From NCBI RefSeq assembly GCF_017303295.1, contig NZ_JAFKOK010000004.1:62001-126000 (forward strand): a stretch of DNA of 64,000 bases, written 5' to 3'. How positions within the stretch are numbered: position 1 is the stretch's first letter; each line of letters starts with the position of its first letter. The notes under the pieces were generated by a model, which was not told where the DNA came from, ran no database searches, and worked only from the letters and a program-made list of their open reading frames with translations. The stretch is from Rhodobacter sp. NTK016B (GTDB lineage: Bacteria > Pseudomonadota > Alphaproteobacteria > Rhodobacterales > Rhodobacteraceae). A program made the position numbers and the translations under genes. Shown here piece by piece: positions 30,735-39,716 of this stretch.

Positions 30735-31514
30735 ATGATCCTGTGCATTGATTGCGGCAACACCAACACCGTGTTCTCGATCTGGGACGGCCATGACTTT
30801 ATTGCCACATGGCGCACGGCCTCCGATCATCGCCAGACCGCCGACCAGTATTACACGTGGCTTTCGACGCTGATGAGCCTCAAGGGCATCGAGGCCGACA
30901 TTTCCGAGGTGATCATCTCGTCCACCGTTCCGCGCGTGGTGTTCAACCTGCGCGTCCTGTGCGACCGGTATTTCAACTGCCGCCCGCTGGTCGTCGGCAA
31001 GCCCGATTGCCGTCTTCCCGTCGCGCCCCGCGTCGATCAGGGCACCACGGTCGGCCCCGACCGGCTGGTCAACACCGTGGCGGGCTTCGACCGCCATGGC
31101 GGCGACCTGATCGTAGTGGATTTCGGTACCGCCACCACCTTCGACGTTGTCGACCATGACGGCGCCTATATCGGCGGGGTGATCGCCCCGGGCGTGAACA
31201 CCTCGCTCGAGGCGTTGCACATGGCCGCCGCAGCACTTCCGCATGTCGATGTGACCAAGCCACAAAGCGCCATCGGTACGAATACGGTTGCTTGTATCCA
31301 GTCGGGCATCTACTGGGGGTATGTCGGCCTTGTCGAAGGCATCGTGCGCCAGATCCGGCAAGAGCGCGATCGCCCGATGAGCGTGATCGCCACCGGGGGC
31401 CTTGCGCCGCTGTTCGATCAGGGCACCGATATCTTCGACACTGTCGAGGAAGACCTCACGATGCATGGGCTTGTGCTCATCAACCGCTACAACAGGGATT
31501 TGACCACCGCATGA
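30735..31514 (+). CDS. coaX: Type III pantothenate kinase
   Basis: Phosphorylates pantothenate, the first step to coenzyme A. 259 residues of the ASKHA fold: phosphate loop IDCGNTNTVFSIW at the N terminus, GPDRLVNTVAGFDRHGGDLIVVDFGTATTFDVV in the middle with catalytic Asp, and GGVIAPGVNTSLEAL. The ATG follows a GGAGC site. Its stop overlaps the RNase J start (ATGA). Confidence 0.95.
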   Translation: MILCIDCGNTNTVFSIWDGHDFIATWRTASDHRQTADQYYTWLSTLMSLKGIEADISEVIISSTVPRVVFNLRVLCDRYFNCRPLVVGKPDCRLPVAPRVDQGTTVGPDRLVNTVAGFDRHGGDLIVVDFGTATTFDVVDHDGAYIGGVIAPGVNTSLEALHMAAAALPHVDVTKPQSAIGTNTVACIQSGIYWGYVGLVEGIVRQIRQERDRPMSVIATGGLAPLFDQGTDIFDTVEEDLTMHGLVLINRYNRDLTTA

Positions 31515-33178
31515 CCAACGACCGCCTGATCTATCTGCCGCTCGGCGGCGCCGGCGAAGTGGGCATGAACGCCTATGTCTACGGCTATGGTCCTAAGGGA
31601 CGCGAGCGGTTGATCCTGGTCGATGTGGGTGTGACCTTCCCCGACATGGACGGCACGCCCGGCGTCGATCTGATCATGGCCGACATGGCCTGGCTGGAAG
31701 AGCGCCGCGACCGTCTGGACGCGATCTTCATCACCCACGCGCATGAAGACCATGTGGGCGGGCTGGGCCATCTGTGGTCGCGCCTGCGCGCGCCGGTCTA
31801 TTGCCGCGACTTCACCGCTCGCATCGCCGCCAAGAAGATGCTCGAAGCGGGCCAGCCGGTTGACGAGATCATCACCGTCCCTCTGGAAGAGACGCTGGAA
31901 ATCGGTCCGTTCAAGATCCGTTTCCTGCCCATCGCGCATTCGCTGCCCGAAGCCTCGGCCATGCTGATCGAGACGCCCGAACAGCGTCTCGTGCATACCG
32001 GCGACTTCAAGCTCGACATGGCCCCCGGCGTCGGCGAGGCCTTTGACGAGGAAATGTTCCAGGCGATCGGCGATAGCGGCATCGATGTCATGGTCTGCGA
32101 TTCGACCAATATCTTTTCGCCCCATCCCGGCCGCTCGGAAAGCTCGCTGCCCAACGCCATCACCGAACTGGTGAAAGAGGCCCCCGGCCTCGTCGTGGCG
32201 ACTACCTTTGCCTCGAACGTCGCGCGCGTGCGCACGCTGGCCAAGGCCGGTCGCGCGGCGGGCCGTTCGATCTGCCTGTTGGGCCGCGCGATGCAGACCA
32301 TGGTCCGCACCGCCACCGAGGCGGGGCTGCTGCACGATTTCCCGCCGACCATCCCGGCCGAGGAAGCCAACGAGATCCCGCGCGAGAACCTGATGCTGAT
32401 CGTCACCGGCAGTCAAGGCGAGCGTCGCGCCGCCTCGGCACAGCTGGCGCGCGGCTCGTATCTGGGCTTCTCGCTGAAAGAGGGCGACACCTTCCTGTTC
32501 TCGTCGATGACGATCCCCGGCAATGAGCGCGACGTCCTGAAGATCGTCAATGCGCTCAGCGAAAAGGGCGTGGATGTCGTCGATAACAGTCAGGGCCAGT
32601 ACCACGTCTCGGGCCATGCGAACCGGCCCGATCTGGAGCGTATGCACGACCTGGTGCGTCCGCGCGTGCTGGTGCCGATGCACGGTGAACACCGCCATCT
32701 GCGCAAGCACGCGCTGCACGCGCAGGCGCGCGGCATGGTGTCGGTCATCGCCCCCAATGGCGTCATGCTCGACCTGTCGGGCCCCGATCCGGTGGTCGCG
32801 GAATATGTCGATACCGGGCGGCTCTATCTCGACGGGACGGCGATCTACGGCGCGCTCGACGGGATCGTGCGCGAACGGATCCGCATGGCGCTCAACGGGA
32901 TGGTCATGGTCACGCTCATCATCGACGAGGACGGCCAGCCGCTCGGCGATGCCTGGGCCGATTGCATGGGCCTCGCCCGCGAGGGCCGTTCGCGTAAGCC
33001 GCTGAACGAGGTGATCGAGGACGAACTCGCCGAAGAGGTCGCGCGCCTTCCCAAGAAGGTGCTGAGCAACGACGACAAGCTGATCGAACAGATCCGCCGC
33101 CGCGTCCGCTCGACCTGCGTCGACCAGATCGGCAAGAAGCCCGAAGTCACCGTGGTCGTCAGCCGCCTGTCCGACTGA
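31511..33178 (+). CDS. rnj: Ribonuclease J
   Basis: Metallo-beta-lactamase/beta-CASP nuclease for 5' processing and decay of RNA. The start MTNDRLIYLPLGGAGEVGMN overlaps the coaX stop and gives 555 residues. Zinc ligands are in FITHAHEDHVGGLGHL (HxHxDH), IAHSLPEASAMLIE, TGDFKLD and, at the end of the beta-CASP part, VPMHGEHRHLRKH. SGHANRPDLERMHDLV is also typical. The C-terminal ~100 residues form the dimerising domain. In this group RNase J works beside RNase E; the birA-coaX-rnj order is conserved, the reason unknown. Confidence 0.95.
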   Translation: MTNDRLIYLPLGGAGEVGMNAYVYGYGPKGRERLILVDVGVTFPDMDGTPGVDLIMADMAWLEERRDRLDAIFITHAHEDHVGGLGHLWSRLRAPVYCRDFTARIAAKKMLEAGQPVDEIITVPLEETLEIGPFKIRFLPIAHSLPEASAMLIETPEQRLVHTGDFKLDMAPGVGEAFDEEMFQAIGDSGIDVMVCDSTNIFSPHPGRSESSLPNAITELVKEAPGLVVATTFASNVARVRTLAKAGRAAGRSICLLGRAMQTMVRTATEAGLLHDFPPTIPAEEANEIPRENLMLIVTGSQGERRAASAQLARGSYLGFSLKEGDTFLFSSMTIPGNERDVLKIVNALSEKGVDVVDNSQGQYHVSGHANRPDLERMHDLVRPRVLVPMHGEHRHLRKHALHAQARGMVSVIAPNGVMLDLSGPDPVVAEYVDTGRLYLDGTAIYGALDGIVRERIRMALNGMVMVTLIIDEDGQPLGDAWADCMGLAREGRSRKPLNEVIEDELAEEVARLPKKVLSNDDKLIEQIRRRVRSTCVDQIGKKPEVTVVVSRLSD

Positions 33179-33276
33179 TCGGGCCAAGGCGCGGAGCAGG
33201 CGGGGCCAATCCCGCCTTCCGAAAGCCTTTGTTAACGGCTGCCTGCGATCCTGCACGCCAAGCAGGAACCACAGGC

Positions 33277-33294
33277 ATGACCGTCCCCTTATGA
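33277..33294 (+). other. Possible five-codon leader overlapping the next start
   Basis: ATG ACC GTC CCC TTA TGA has AGGA 9 bases upstream, while the following gene's ATG at 33291 has no site of its own and overlaps this stop by ATGA. Ribosomes ending here could restart on the main gene. It may equally be chance or a frame error in the sequence. Confidence 0.3.
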
Positions 33295-34397
33295 GCGTCC
33301 CCGACCGCGATCCCGTGCTCCGGCGCAAACTGACGCCGCGACCGCCTCCGCCCGACCCGGATGCTCCGGTCCTGTCGGGCCGCGCCGGGCTGCTCGCGCG
33401 CGCTTTCGGGCGCTCGATTTCCAACGCCGCGCCGCTGGTGGCCGAAGATACCGCGCTGCACTGGAAGCATGCCAGTCTGCCCGAATTGCTCGACGCGATC
33501 GACAGCGATGCCTTCGTCATGCTGCTCGATACCGGCGGCGGGCCGCCGGGCCTCGTCACGATGGATCAGCAAGGTTTCGCCACGGTGATCGAGGCGATGA
33601 CGATCGGTCGCCTCGGCGTTGCCAAGCCCGGGATCCGTCGCCCGACAAGCACCGATTCCGCGCTGCTGGCCGAGATACTCGACGCGGCGCTCAAAGGGCT
33701 CGGGCCAGAGGATCCGGTCACCGGCTTCCGGTGCGCGCGCCCGGTGCCCGATCACCGCCTTCTGCCCGTCCTGCTCGATGAAATCGACTATGATCTCGTG
33801 GCCCTGACCGCCGTTCTGATCTCGGGCGACGTGACGCGCCCGCTTCGGCTGATGCTCGCCTTGCCGCCCCTGCCTGAAGACCCCGTCGATCCGTCCGATA
33901 CCGACACTCCCGCGCCCAGCTGGACCGAGGCCATCGAAGATGCGGTGATGGGTGCCAGCGCCGATCTGCGGGCCGAACTCGGGCGTCTGCGCCTGCCGCT
34001 CGCCGATGTGCTGGCGCTCGCATCGGGCCGGGCCCTGACGCTGCCGCTCTCCAACCTCGAAGAGGTGAACCTCGTGGCGCTCGACGGCGTCACGCATGCA
34101 ATCGGGCGTCTGGGCCAGACCCGCGGCATGCGCGCCGTCCGCCTGACCGGCTGGCCCGGCAGCCTGCAGCACCACACGATGATCGACGCGGCGCCCCCGC
34201 GTGCGCAGGGTGCCGCCGCTGGCCTCGGGACAGGCATGTCGCTTGGCGCCCCCTTGGATGACCCGCCGCAAGGCGATACCTCAGAAGACGCGCAGCCCTT
34301 CACGTTTCAGGGCGCCGAACCCACCGAACCCGATGATCCCGCCGCCGGTTTCCCCGCCATGGCGCCGATGTCGCTCGACCTGCCGGGCGATGACTGA
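33291..34397 (+). CDS. FliM/FliN-type (SpoA-domain) protein outside a flagellar cluster
   Basis: A 368-residue protein. About residues 40-190 form a FliM-like middle part (LLDAIDSDAFVMLLDTGGGPPGLVTMDQQGFATVIEAMTIG). About 215-285 match the SpoA/C-ring domain: ASADLRAELGRLRLPLADVLALASGRALTLPLSN and AIGRLGQTRGMRAVRL. The N terminus is Pro/Arg-rich and the last 85 residues are Pro/Asp/Glu-rich and disordered. FliM and FliN build the flagellar switch; here no flagellar gene lies near. A second C-ring subunit with its gene placed apart, or a secretion-system protein, is possible. The start lacks a ribosome site and may depend on a tiny upstream reading frame. Confidence 0.7.
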   Translation: MSVPDRDPVLRRKLTPRPPPPDPDAPVLSGRAGLLARAFGRSISNAAPLVAEDTALHWKHASLPELLDAIDSDAFVMLLDTGGGPPGLVTMDQQGFATVIEAMTIGRLGVAKPGIRRPTSTDSALLAEILDAALKGLGPEDPVTGFRCARPVPDHRLLPVLLDEIDYDLVALTAVLISGDVTRPLRLMLALPPLPEDPVDPSDTDTPAPSWTEAIEDAVMGASADLRAELGRLRLPLADVLALASGRALTLPLSNLEEVNLVALDGVTHAIGRLGQTRGMRAVRLTGWPGSLQHHTMIDAAPPRAQGAAAGLGTGMSLGAPLDDPPQGDTSEDAQPFTFQGAEPTEPDDPAAGFPAMAPMSLDLPGDD

Positions 34398-34413
34398 CCT
34401 GCCAGCCCGCGCC

Positions 34414-34484
34414 GCCCATCTTTGATCCGGAAATATCCTCGGGGGTGAATTGGCCGAAGGCCAAGAGGGGGGCAGACAGCCCCC
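34414..34484 (-). repeat. Intergenic repeat, copy B
   Basis: Read on the minus strand: G/C hairpin (34468-34473 with 34479-34484), a TTGGCC-GAA-GGCCAA hairpin (34450-34464), then CCCCCGAGGATATTTCCGG and ATCAAAGATGGGC (34445-34414). It follows the stop of the minus-strand ABC gene and lies between convergent genes, so it may end transcription there. Confidence 0.7.
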
Positions 34485-34505
34485 TTGCGCCTCGGACACC
34501 AGCGC

Positions 34506-35237
34506 TCAGCGCAGGGTCGCGATCGGCCCCTCGACTCGCCCTTGCGTGAATTGCCGCATGACCGGGTCCTCGCTGGTCAGTGCCTCGGCAGCTGGGCCTT
34601 CCCAGTGGATGCGCCCGTCATGCAGCATTGCCACCCGGTCGCCCACCTCGCGCAACGTCGTCATGTCATGCGTGATCGTCACCGCCGTCGCGCCCATCTC
34701 GGTCACGACCGAGCGGATCAGCGCGTTGATCACCGCCGCCATGATCGGGTCCAGCCCCGCCGTCGGCTCGTCGAAAAACAGGATCGGCGGATCGCCGGCG
34801 ATGGCACGCGCCAGCCCCACGCGTTTCTGCATCCCGCCCGACAGCTCGGCCGGGTAGAGATCGGCGACGCGTTCATCCAACCCGACCCGCGCCAGCTTTT
34901 CGACGGCCAGCGCCCGGGCGTGGGCACGCTGACGGCCGCGCAACATGCGGAAGGCCACGTTCTGCCAGACGGGCAGCGAGTCGAACAGGGCCGCGCCCTG
35001 AAACAGCATGCCGACATGCGCAGCCAGCGCCTGTGGCTTGGGATTGCGCAGCCCGGCGATCTCGACCGTGCCGCTATCGGCGCGCTCCAGCCCCAGAAGG
35101 CAGCGCAGCAGCACGGATTTTCCGGTGCCCGACCCGCCGATGACCACAAGGCTCTGGCCCTGTTCCAGCGTGAAACCCACCCCGCGCAGAACCTGCTTGG
35201 GGCCGAAGGCTTTGCTTAGATCGGTGGCGCGGATCAT
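34506..35237 (-). CDS. mlaF: ABC transporter ATPase, MlaF type
   Basis: ATP-binding subunit of a phospholipid (Mla/Ttg2) transporter. 243 residues with Walker A GGSGTGKS, Q-loop FQGAALFDSL, signature LSGGMQKR, Walker B ILFFDEPTAGLDP and the H-loop His in VTITHDM. The run GAALFDSLPVWQNVAF is characteristic of MlaF. It overlaps the permease gene by ATGA. MlaD, B and C are not adjacent, so only the core pair is here. Confidence 0.9.
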   Translation of the reverse strand: MIRATDLSKAFGPKQVLRGVGFTLEQGQSLVVIGGSGTGKSVLLRCLLGLERADSGTVEIAGLRNPKPQALAAHVGMLFQGAALFDSLPVWQNVAFRMLRGRQRAHARALAVEKLARVGLDERVADLYPAELSGGMQKRVGLARAIAGDPPILFFDEPTAGLDPIMAAVINALIRSVVTEMGATAVTITHDMTTLREVGDRVAMLHDGRIHWEGPAAEALTSEDPVMRQFTQGRVEGPIATLR

Positions 35238-36016
35238 GTGGAAAAGAACGCTTCGGTCAGCAGGTAATTGGCGGCAAGGATCAGGACCGAGGCCAGCACG
35301 ACCGCCGATTTCGTGGCCTCGCCCACGCCTTGCGCGCCCCGGCCCGAATTCATGCCGAAGAAACAGCCCGCCAGCGCCACGAGGAAGCCGAACACGGCCC
35401 CCTTCACGAGGCCCGAGGCAACGTCCCAGAATTGCAGGAATTCCAGCGTGTTGCGCAGATAGGTCGGGCCGTCGAATCCCAGCCGCGTGACGCCCACCGC
35501 GTAGCCGCCCAGAATGCCGATGGAATCGCCCGCCGCCACCAGAACCGGCATCGCCAGCGTGGCCGCGATCACGCGCGGGACGGTGAGATACTGCATCGGC
35601 TCAACAGCCAAGGTGCGCAGCGCGTCCAGCTGTTCGGAGACCTTCATCGTGCCGATCTCGGCGGCGATGGACGACGCCACGCGCGCGGCGACCATCAACC
35701 CGCCCAGCACTGGCCCCAATTCGCGCACCATGCCGATCGCGGTGATCGAGGGGACCGCGAATTCTGCGCCATAGCGCGCGGAGCCGGCGAAGATCTGCAA
35801 GGCGAGCGCGGCGCCGGTGAACAGCGCGGTCATCCCCACCACCGGTAGCGACAGCCAGCCGATCTGCATCAGTTGCGCGCCGATCTCTCGCGGGTACCAG
35901 GGCGGGCGAAAGACCCAGCCGAGGGCCTGCGCGCCGAAGCCCATAAAGCGGCCGATGGCGCCCAGAATGCCCGCCGTCCCGCGCCCGGTCGCGCCCAGAA
36001 GGGTCGTGGGGCTCAT
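35234..36016 (-). CDS. mlaE: ABC transporter permease, MlaE type
   Basis: Inner-membrane permease of the Mla/Ttg2 family, 260 residues, about six TM helices. Family blocks are [53 protein letters not shown] (the coupling helix) and [13 protein letters not shown]. It moves phospholipids between the membranes to keep the outer membrane asymmetric. ATGA overlaps join it to both alanine racemase and MlaF, so the three form one unit. Confidence 0.92.
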   Translation of the reverse strand: MSPTTLLGATGRGTAGILGAIGRFMGFGAQALGWVFRPPWYPREIGAQLMQIGWLSLPVVGMTALFTGAALALQIFAGSARYGAEFAVPSITAIGMVRELGPVLGGLMVAARVASSIAAEIGTMKVSEQLDALRTLAVEPMQYLTVPRVIAATLAMPVLVAAGDSIGILGGYAVGVTRLGFDGPTYLRNTLEFLQFWDVASGLVKGAVFGFLVALAGCFFGMNSGRGAQGVGEATKSAVVLASVLILAANYLLTEAFFST

Positions 36017-37056
36017 GCCCCGCCGCCCAGATAGCGCCGCCGGTAGCGGCCGCCCAGCGAGGTCAGGATTTCGTAGCCGATCGTCCCCGCCGCATCGGCC
36101 AGCATGTCGACGGTCTGGCGCGCGTTGAGAAGGTCGAGCGTCTCGGGCGGGGTCGGAAGATCGGTCACGTCGACGCCGATCAGGTCCATCGAAATGCGCC
36201 CAACGGTCGGGCAGGGCTGATCGCCCGCCCAGAGCTGCAGCTTGTGCGACAGCGCGCGGTGGATGCCGTCGGCATAGCCCGCCGCGACCGTGGCGATGCG
36301 CGAGGCGCGCGCGGCGGTCCAGGTATTGCCGTAGCCCACCGTCTCGCCCGGTTCGACATCACGGATCTGGATCACCGGCAGCGACAGATGCGCAACCGCG
36401 CGCGCGTCTTCAAAGGGCAGGCCGCCGTAAAGACCCACGCCCGGACGGCTGAGGTCGAAATGGTAATCAGGCCCCAGCAGCATACCGCCGGTTGCCGCCA
36501 GCGAACGCGGCGCGTCCAGATCCTGCGTCATCTGCACGAAGGCGTCGCGCTGCTGGGCGTTCATGGCGTGATCGGGCTCATCCGCGCAGGCGAGATGCGA
36601 CATCACCAGCTGCGGCGCGTTCGGCAGGCCGATCTGGCGCACGGCGGCCCATTCGGGCGGCTCCATCCCCAGCCGGTTCATGCCCGAATCGAGCTGTACG
36701 CCGTATGGATGATCGGGGAGCGTTTCGAGATGGCGCGCCATCTGTTCGGCCGAGTTGAGAAGCGGGATCAGCCCCAGCTCGCGCAGCATCGCCGCGTCGC
36801 CGTCCATGTGGCCCGAGAAAACGAAGATCCGCGGGCCGTTGCCCAGAACCTTGCGGATCGCCAGACCTTCCTCGGCCAGCGCGATGAAGAAGCTCCGCGC
36901 GCCGGCCTCCGCCAGCCTGCGGGCGACGCGGCTGGATCCGAGGCCATAGCCGTCGGCCTTGACCGTCGCGCCGGTTTCGGAGCGGGAGAGTTTCGCAAGC
37001 CGCTGCCAGTTATCGGCGAGGGCGTCGAGATCGATGGTCAGAAGGGGGGCGCTCAT
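36013..37056 (-). CDS. alr: Alanine racemase
   Basis: PLP enzyme that makes D-alanine for peptidoglycan. 347 residues: the Schiff-base lysine is K33 in [23 protein letters not shown] follows; the second catalytic base region is [17 protein letters not shown], with [14 protein letters not shown]. The usual GYADGYPR is GYADGIHR here, still with the Tyr. The start is the ATG of [17 protein letters not shown]. It leads an alr-mlaE-mlaF unit with short overlaps. Confidence 0.94.
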   Translation of the reverse strand: MSAPLLTIDLDALADNWQRLAKLSRSETGATVKADGYGLGSSRVARRLAEAGARSFFIALAEEGLAIRKVLGNGPRIFVFSGHMDGDAAMLRELGLIPLLNSAEQMARHLETLPDHPYGVQLDSGMNRLGMEPPEWAAVRQIGLPNAPQLVMSHLACADEPDHAMNAQQRDAFVQMTQDLDAPRSLAATGGMLLGPDYHFDLSRPGVGLYGGLPFEDARAVAHLSLPVIQIRDVEPGETVGYGNTWTAARASRIATVAAGYADGIHRALSHKLQLWAGDQPCPTVGRISMDLIGVDVTDLPTPPETLDLLNARQTVDMLADAAGTIGYEILTSLGGRYRRRYLGGGA

Positions 37057-37128
37057 GGCCCGTGGTTTGGCCCCCGGCCCGGCGTCAAGTCAAGCGGGAA
37101 AACACGCTGCGCGACCTTCCGCTCAGCC

Positions 37129-37137
37129 TGTGGATAA
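37129..37137 (-). other. Perfect DnaA-box sequence
   Basis: TGTGGATAA is the exact complement of the DnaA consensus TTATCCACA. Only one copy was found in the intergenic region before alr. One box alone does not make an origin; it could affect expression of alr or be chance. Confidence 0.3.
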
Positions 37138-37251
37138 GTCGCCTCAAAATCGGCACATTCGGAAATGAACCTCTTGTGCAGGAAATGCGACAGATAGATG
37201 AAGCGCGAGCGATTCGAAGAACCGTATCGTGCAGTAACCAAGGACAGGACA

Positions 37252-37338
37252 ATGTCGACCAACGCTCGTAAGAACGCCCCCAAGCCGGCCCCGAAAAAAG
37301 GCCAGACCCATCGGTTCACGGATTGGGCGATGATCTGA
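37252..37338 (+). CDS. Possible 28-residue basic protein
   Basis: A small reading frame with a strong AAGGACAGGACA stretch before its ATG. The product is Lys/Pro/Ala-rich at the start (RKNAPKPAPKKGQ) and ends HRFTDWAMI. It overlaps the convergent end of the cytochrome gene by 23 bases. The good ribosome site and a composition that changes from basic to aromatic favour a real gene; no function is suggested. A minus-strand reading of the same region (37053-37319) is judged less likely. Confidence 0.4.
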   Translation: MSTNARKNAPKPAPKKGQTHRFTDWAMI

Positions 37339-38230
37339 GCGCCACGAGATACGCAGCGATTGCCGCCCTGTCCGGGGCGGCAATCCGGCTCATGTTTTCA
37401 ATGACATCAGCCATCTCGCCGCCGGCCGTATCGAATTCGGGCGTAAAGCCGGATTCCAGATAGGCGGCAATATCGAAGGCGGTCCAGCCTTCGGGCGGCA
37501 AAGCCGGAATGCGGCCCTGACCGGCCGGGTTCGGCGCTCCTGCCAGCCATTGATCCCGCTCAAGCCCGCCGATCGCATCGCGCGGCGTGTGGCACTCGGC
37601 GCAATGCCCCAGAGCCTCGACCAGATACTGCCCGCGCGCCAGTTCGGCGTCGTCGAAAGCGGGCGTCGCGTAATCGTCATGCAGGTTGAGCAGCTTCCAA
37701 AGCCCCAACCCCCGCCGGAACGAGAATGGAAAGCCCACATCATGCGCGCGCGAGGGCGTCGCATCGGCGGGCAATGTCTGCCAGAAGGCCCAGAGATCGG
37801 CGATATCCTCGGGCGTGGCATGGGTATAGGTCGTGTAGGGGAAGGCGGGGTAGTAATGCGCGCCCTCGGGCGAGACGCCCTGCAAGAGCGCATGCGCGAA
37901 TTGCGGCAAGGTCCAGCCGCCGATGCCGTGTTCCACATCGGGCGAGATGTTAGGCGCGTAGAACGTACCGAAATCGCTGGGGAAACTGCGGCCGCCAGCC
38001 AGCACCATGCGGTGTTCGGGCGCCGCGCCGGGGGCAAGGTCGGGGGCGCTGTGACAGCTGGCACAGCCCGCCGCCCAGAACACCGCCTCGCCCGCCTGCG
38101 CGTCGCCCTCATGCGCAGAGAGCGCCGCCAACGTTTCGTCGGACAGACTGGCTGGCCGTGTCAGCATCCAGAAGGCACCGCCCGCAAGGACGGCAAGGAC
38201 AGCGACTCCGCCCGCCAGTCTTCCGATCAT
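37316..38230 (-). CDS. Membrane-anchored dihaem cytochrome c
   Basis: A 304-residue protein with an N-terminal TM anchor (VAVLAVLAGGAFWML) and two class I haem c domains. Haem sites are CASCH (56-60) and CAECH (210-214); axial Met candidates are in the NISPDVEHGIGG domain and in GGEMADVIENMS. The pattern resembles the cytochrome subunits of periplasmic alcohol/aldehyde dehydrogenases, so transfer of electrons from a dehydrogenase or to an oxidase is likely. It begins 6 bases after the stop of the cytochrome c' gene and is transcribed with it. Confidence 0.9.
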   Translation of the reverse strand: MIGRLAGGVAVLAVLAGGAFWMLTRPASLSDETLAALSAHEGDAQAGEAVFWAAGCASCHSAPDLAPGAAPEHRMVLAGGRSFPSDFGTFYAPNISPDVEHGIGGWTLPQFAHALLQGVSPEGAHYYPAFPYTTYTHATPEDIADLWAFWQTLPADATPSRAHDVGFPFSFRRGLGLWKLLNLHDDYATPAFDDAELARGQYLVEALGHCAECHTPRDAIGGLERDQWLAGAPNPAGQGRIPALPPEGWTAFDIAAYLESGFTPEFDTAGGEMADVIENMSRIAAPDRAAIAAYLVALRSSPNP

Positions 38231-38236
38231 CGTCGC

Positions 38237-38698
38237 TTACTCCGGCTGGCGGAACGTGCGGTGACAGGCCGAGCAGTTCTGGCCGATACCGCCCAGAGCC
38301 GCCTGCAGGCTGGCCAGATCGGTGCCGACCGAGCCCATCGCCGATTCCGCCGAGGCCGTGAGCGCCTGCGCGGCGGCGTCGAATTCGGCCCGGTTTTCCC
38401 AGATCGCGGGCAGGGCGCGCGAATCTGCGGTTGCGCCGACTTCGGTGCCTTCGGGCCACATGCGGTCGGCATGGGCCATCGAGACGTGATAGATCGCCGT
38501 CGCGGCTTCGGTCGCCAGTTCGGGATCGTAATCCATCCGCGCCTGCGCCATGCCGCCCAGCACACCAAGATTATAGGCGTAAAGCTGCATCAGCGCGTGA
38601 CGCGCGTTGACGTTGGGATCGGTCGGTTCCTCGGCTTGGGCGAGGGTGGGCAGAACCATGGCGGCTGCGAGTGCGGCTGCGCTCAGGTAACGGAACAT
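38237..38698 (-). CDS. Cytochrome c'/c-556 family protein
   Basis: A 153-residue exported four-helix cytochrome. Signal peptide 1-22 (AAALAAAMVLPTLAQAEE); start chosen for this and the GGGAG site before it. The haem site is CSACH (142-146) near the C terminus, as in class II cytochromes. Class II proteins usually have an axial His or Met in the first helix; NVNARHALMQLYAYNLG offers either. Role: electron transfer or binding of NO or another gas; the pairing with a dihaem cytochrome favours electron transfer. Confidence 0.88.
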   Translation of the reverse strand: MFRYLSAAALAAAMVLPTLAQAEEPTDPNVNARHALMQLYAYNLGVLGGMAQARMDYDPELATEAATAIYHVSMAHADRMWPEGTEVGATADSRALPAIWENRAEFDAAAQALTASAESAMGSVGTDLASLQAALGGIGQNCSACHRTFRQPE

Positions 38699-38849
38699 CG
38701 GAAACTCCCTGTACGTTGCGTACCCCGAGGATAGACGCACAGGCCGGTTCGTGTGGTCGCGAATGCGTGATCGACGGGAATTTCTTTGCACAAAGATTGT
38801 GTATCAGCGCACGGAGAAGCGACAAGGTCCTGCTCGGGCGCACACAGCG

Positions 38850-39659
38850 TCACGCCGTCACAGGATCGCCCTCGTGAAAGGCAGTATCGTAGCCTAAGGC
38901 GGTGAAATCGCGGGCATAGAGGCGCGCGACGCGGGTGGCCAGATCGGGCGTATAGAACGCCGGCATCCGGTCCGAGGCGCCGGTCTTCTTGCCCTCGTCC
39001 GAAGGGTAGGCCTTGCGCAGCTTCCCTGCATCGAACGGAACCCGCGCGCGCGTCAGCGCGCGTTCCAGATCCGCACCCAGCGTCTCGAACCGGATCACCG
39101 CGTCGAACTTCGATACCGGGCCAGCGATCAGCTTCGTCTGAAGGTCCCAGTGTCCGTCCTTCGACAGCCCACCCTGTTCAAGCCAAGTCACGAAGGCTGC
39201 GAACCCTTCGGGCGACAGGTCGAAATTGCCATATGACTTCTGGTATTTCTCTTCGCGGAACTTATCGAGAAACGCTGACAATACGCGCGAATACGGATTG
39301 CGCACCACGACGATCCAGCACAGCCGGTCAAGCTCGGCACGCTGATCTGCCGACAGGTCGAAGGGTGTCAGCGCTTCCCATTTTGCCTGATCGCGATGCG
39401 TCTCGCCGTCGCCCGCCAGTTCCCGAAACAGCAGCGCCAGCGTGGTATTGGCGTTCTTCTTTACACGGTTGTAAGCGACGCCCAGCCCGGGATAGACCGC
39501 GACGCGGTGAAGGGTTCCCACCCGCAACGCTGTGCCGAAGCGCCGCCGCAGATGCAGCAGGACGAGGGGGGCGCGCAGCAGAAAACCTCCGTAGCGCGTC
39601 AGCTTCTTGCTCAGCGCAACGCGGGTCTTGCTACCAGACTGGGTCCTGATTTCGGTCAT
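38850..39659 (-). CDS. Sulfotransferase-like (family 2) protein, paralogue 1
   Basis: A 269-residue protein, with basic N terminus and hydrophobic LLRAPLVLLHL, so perhaps membrane-attached. VAYNRVKKNANTTLALLFREL stands where family-2 sulfotransferases have their PAPS loop, with Asn for the usual Gly; WIVVVRNPYSRVLSAFLDKF is the 3'-phosphate motif; DAVIRFETLGADLERAL and YTPDLATRVARLYARDF follow. It shares long blocks with the gene at 41687-42469, and the two flank an acyltransferase. Likely acts on cell-surface polysaccharide; acceptor unknown. Confidence 0.78.
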   Translation of the reverse strand: MTEIRTQSGSKTRVALSKKLTRYGGFLLRAPLVLLHLRRRFGTALRVGTLHRVAVYPGLGVAYNRVKKNANTTLALLFRELAGDGETHRDQAKWEALTPFDLSADQRAELDRLCWIVVVRNPYSRVLSAFLDKFREEKYQKSYGNFDLSPEGFAAFVTWLEQGGLSKDGHWDLQTKLIAGPVSKFDAVIRFETLGADLERALTRARVPFDAGKLRKAYPSDEGKKTGASDRMPAFYTPDLATRVARLYARDFTALGYDTAFHEGDPVTA

Positions 39660-39716
39660 TGCTACGTCCCGCGGATCACTTGCACCATAGGCGCGGGGCG
39701 GAATCGCTTCAATACG

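Noticed and set aside
37053-37319. 88-codon minus-strand frame between alr and the cytochrome gene
   Set aside because: It has a hydrophobic start but no ribosome site, covers the DnaA-box region, and conflicts with a plus-strand small frame that has a strong site.
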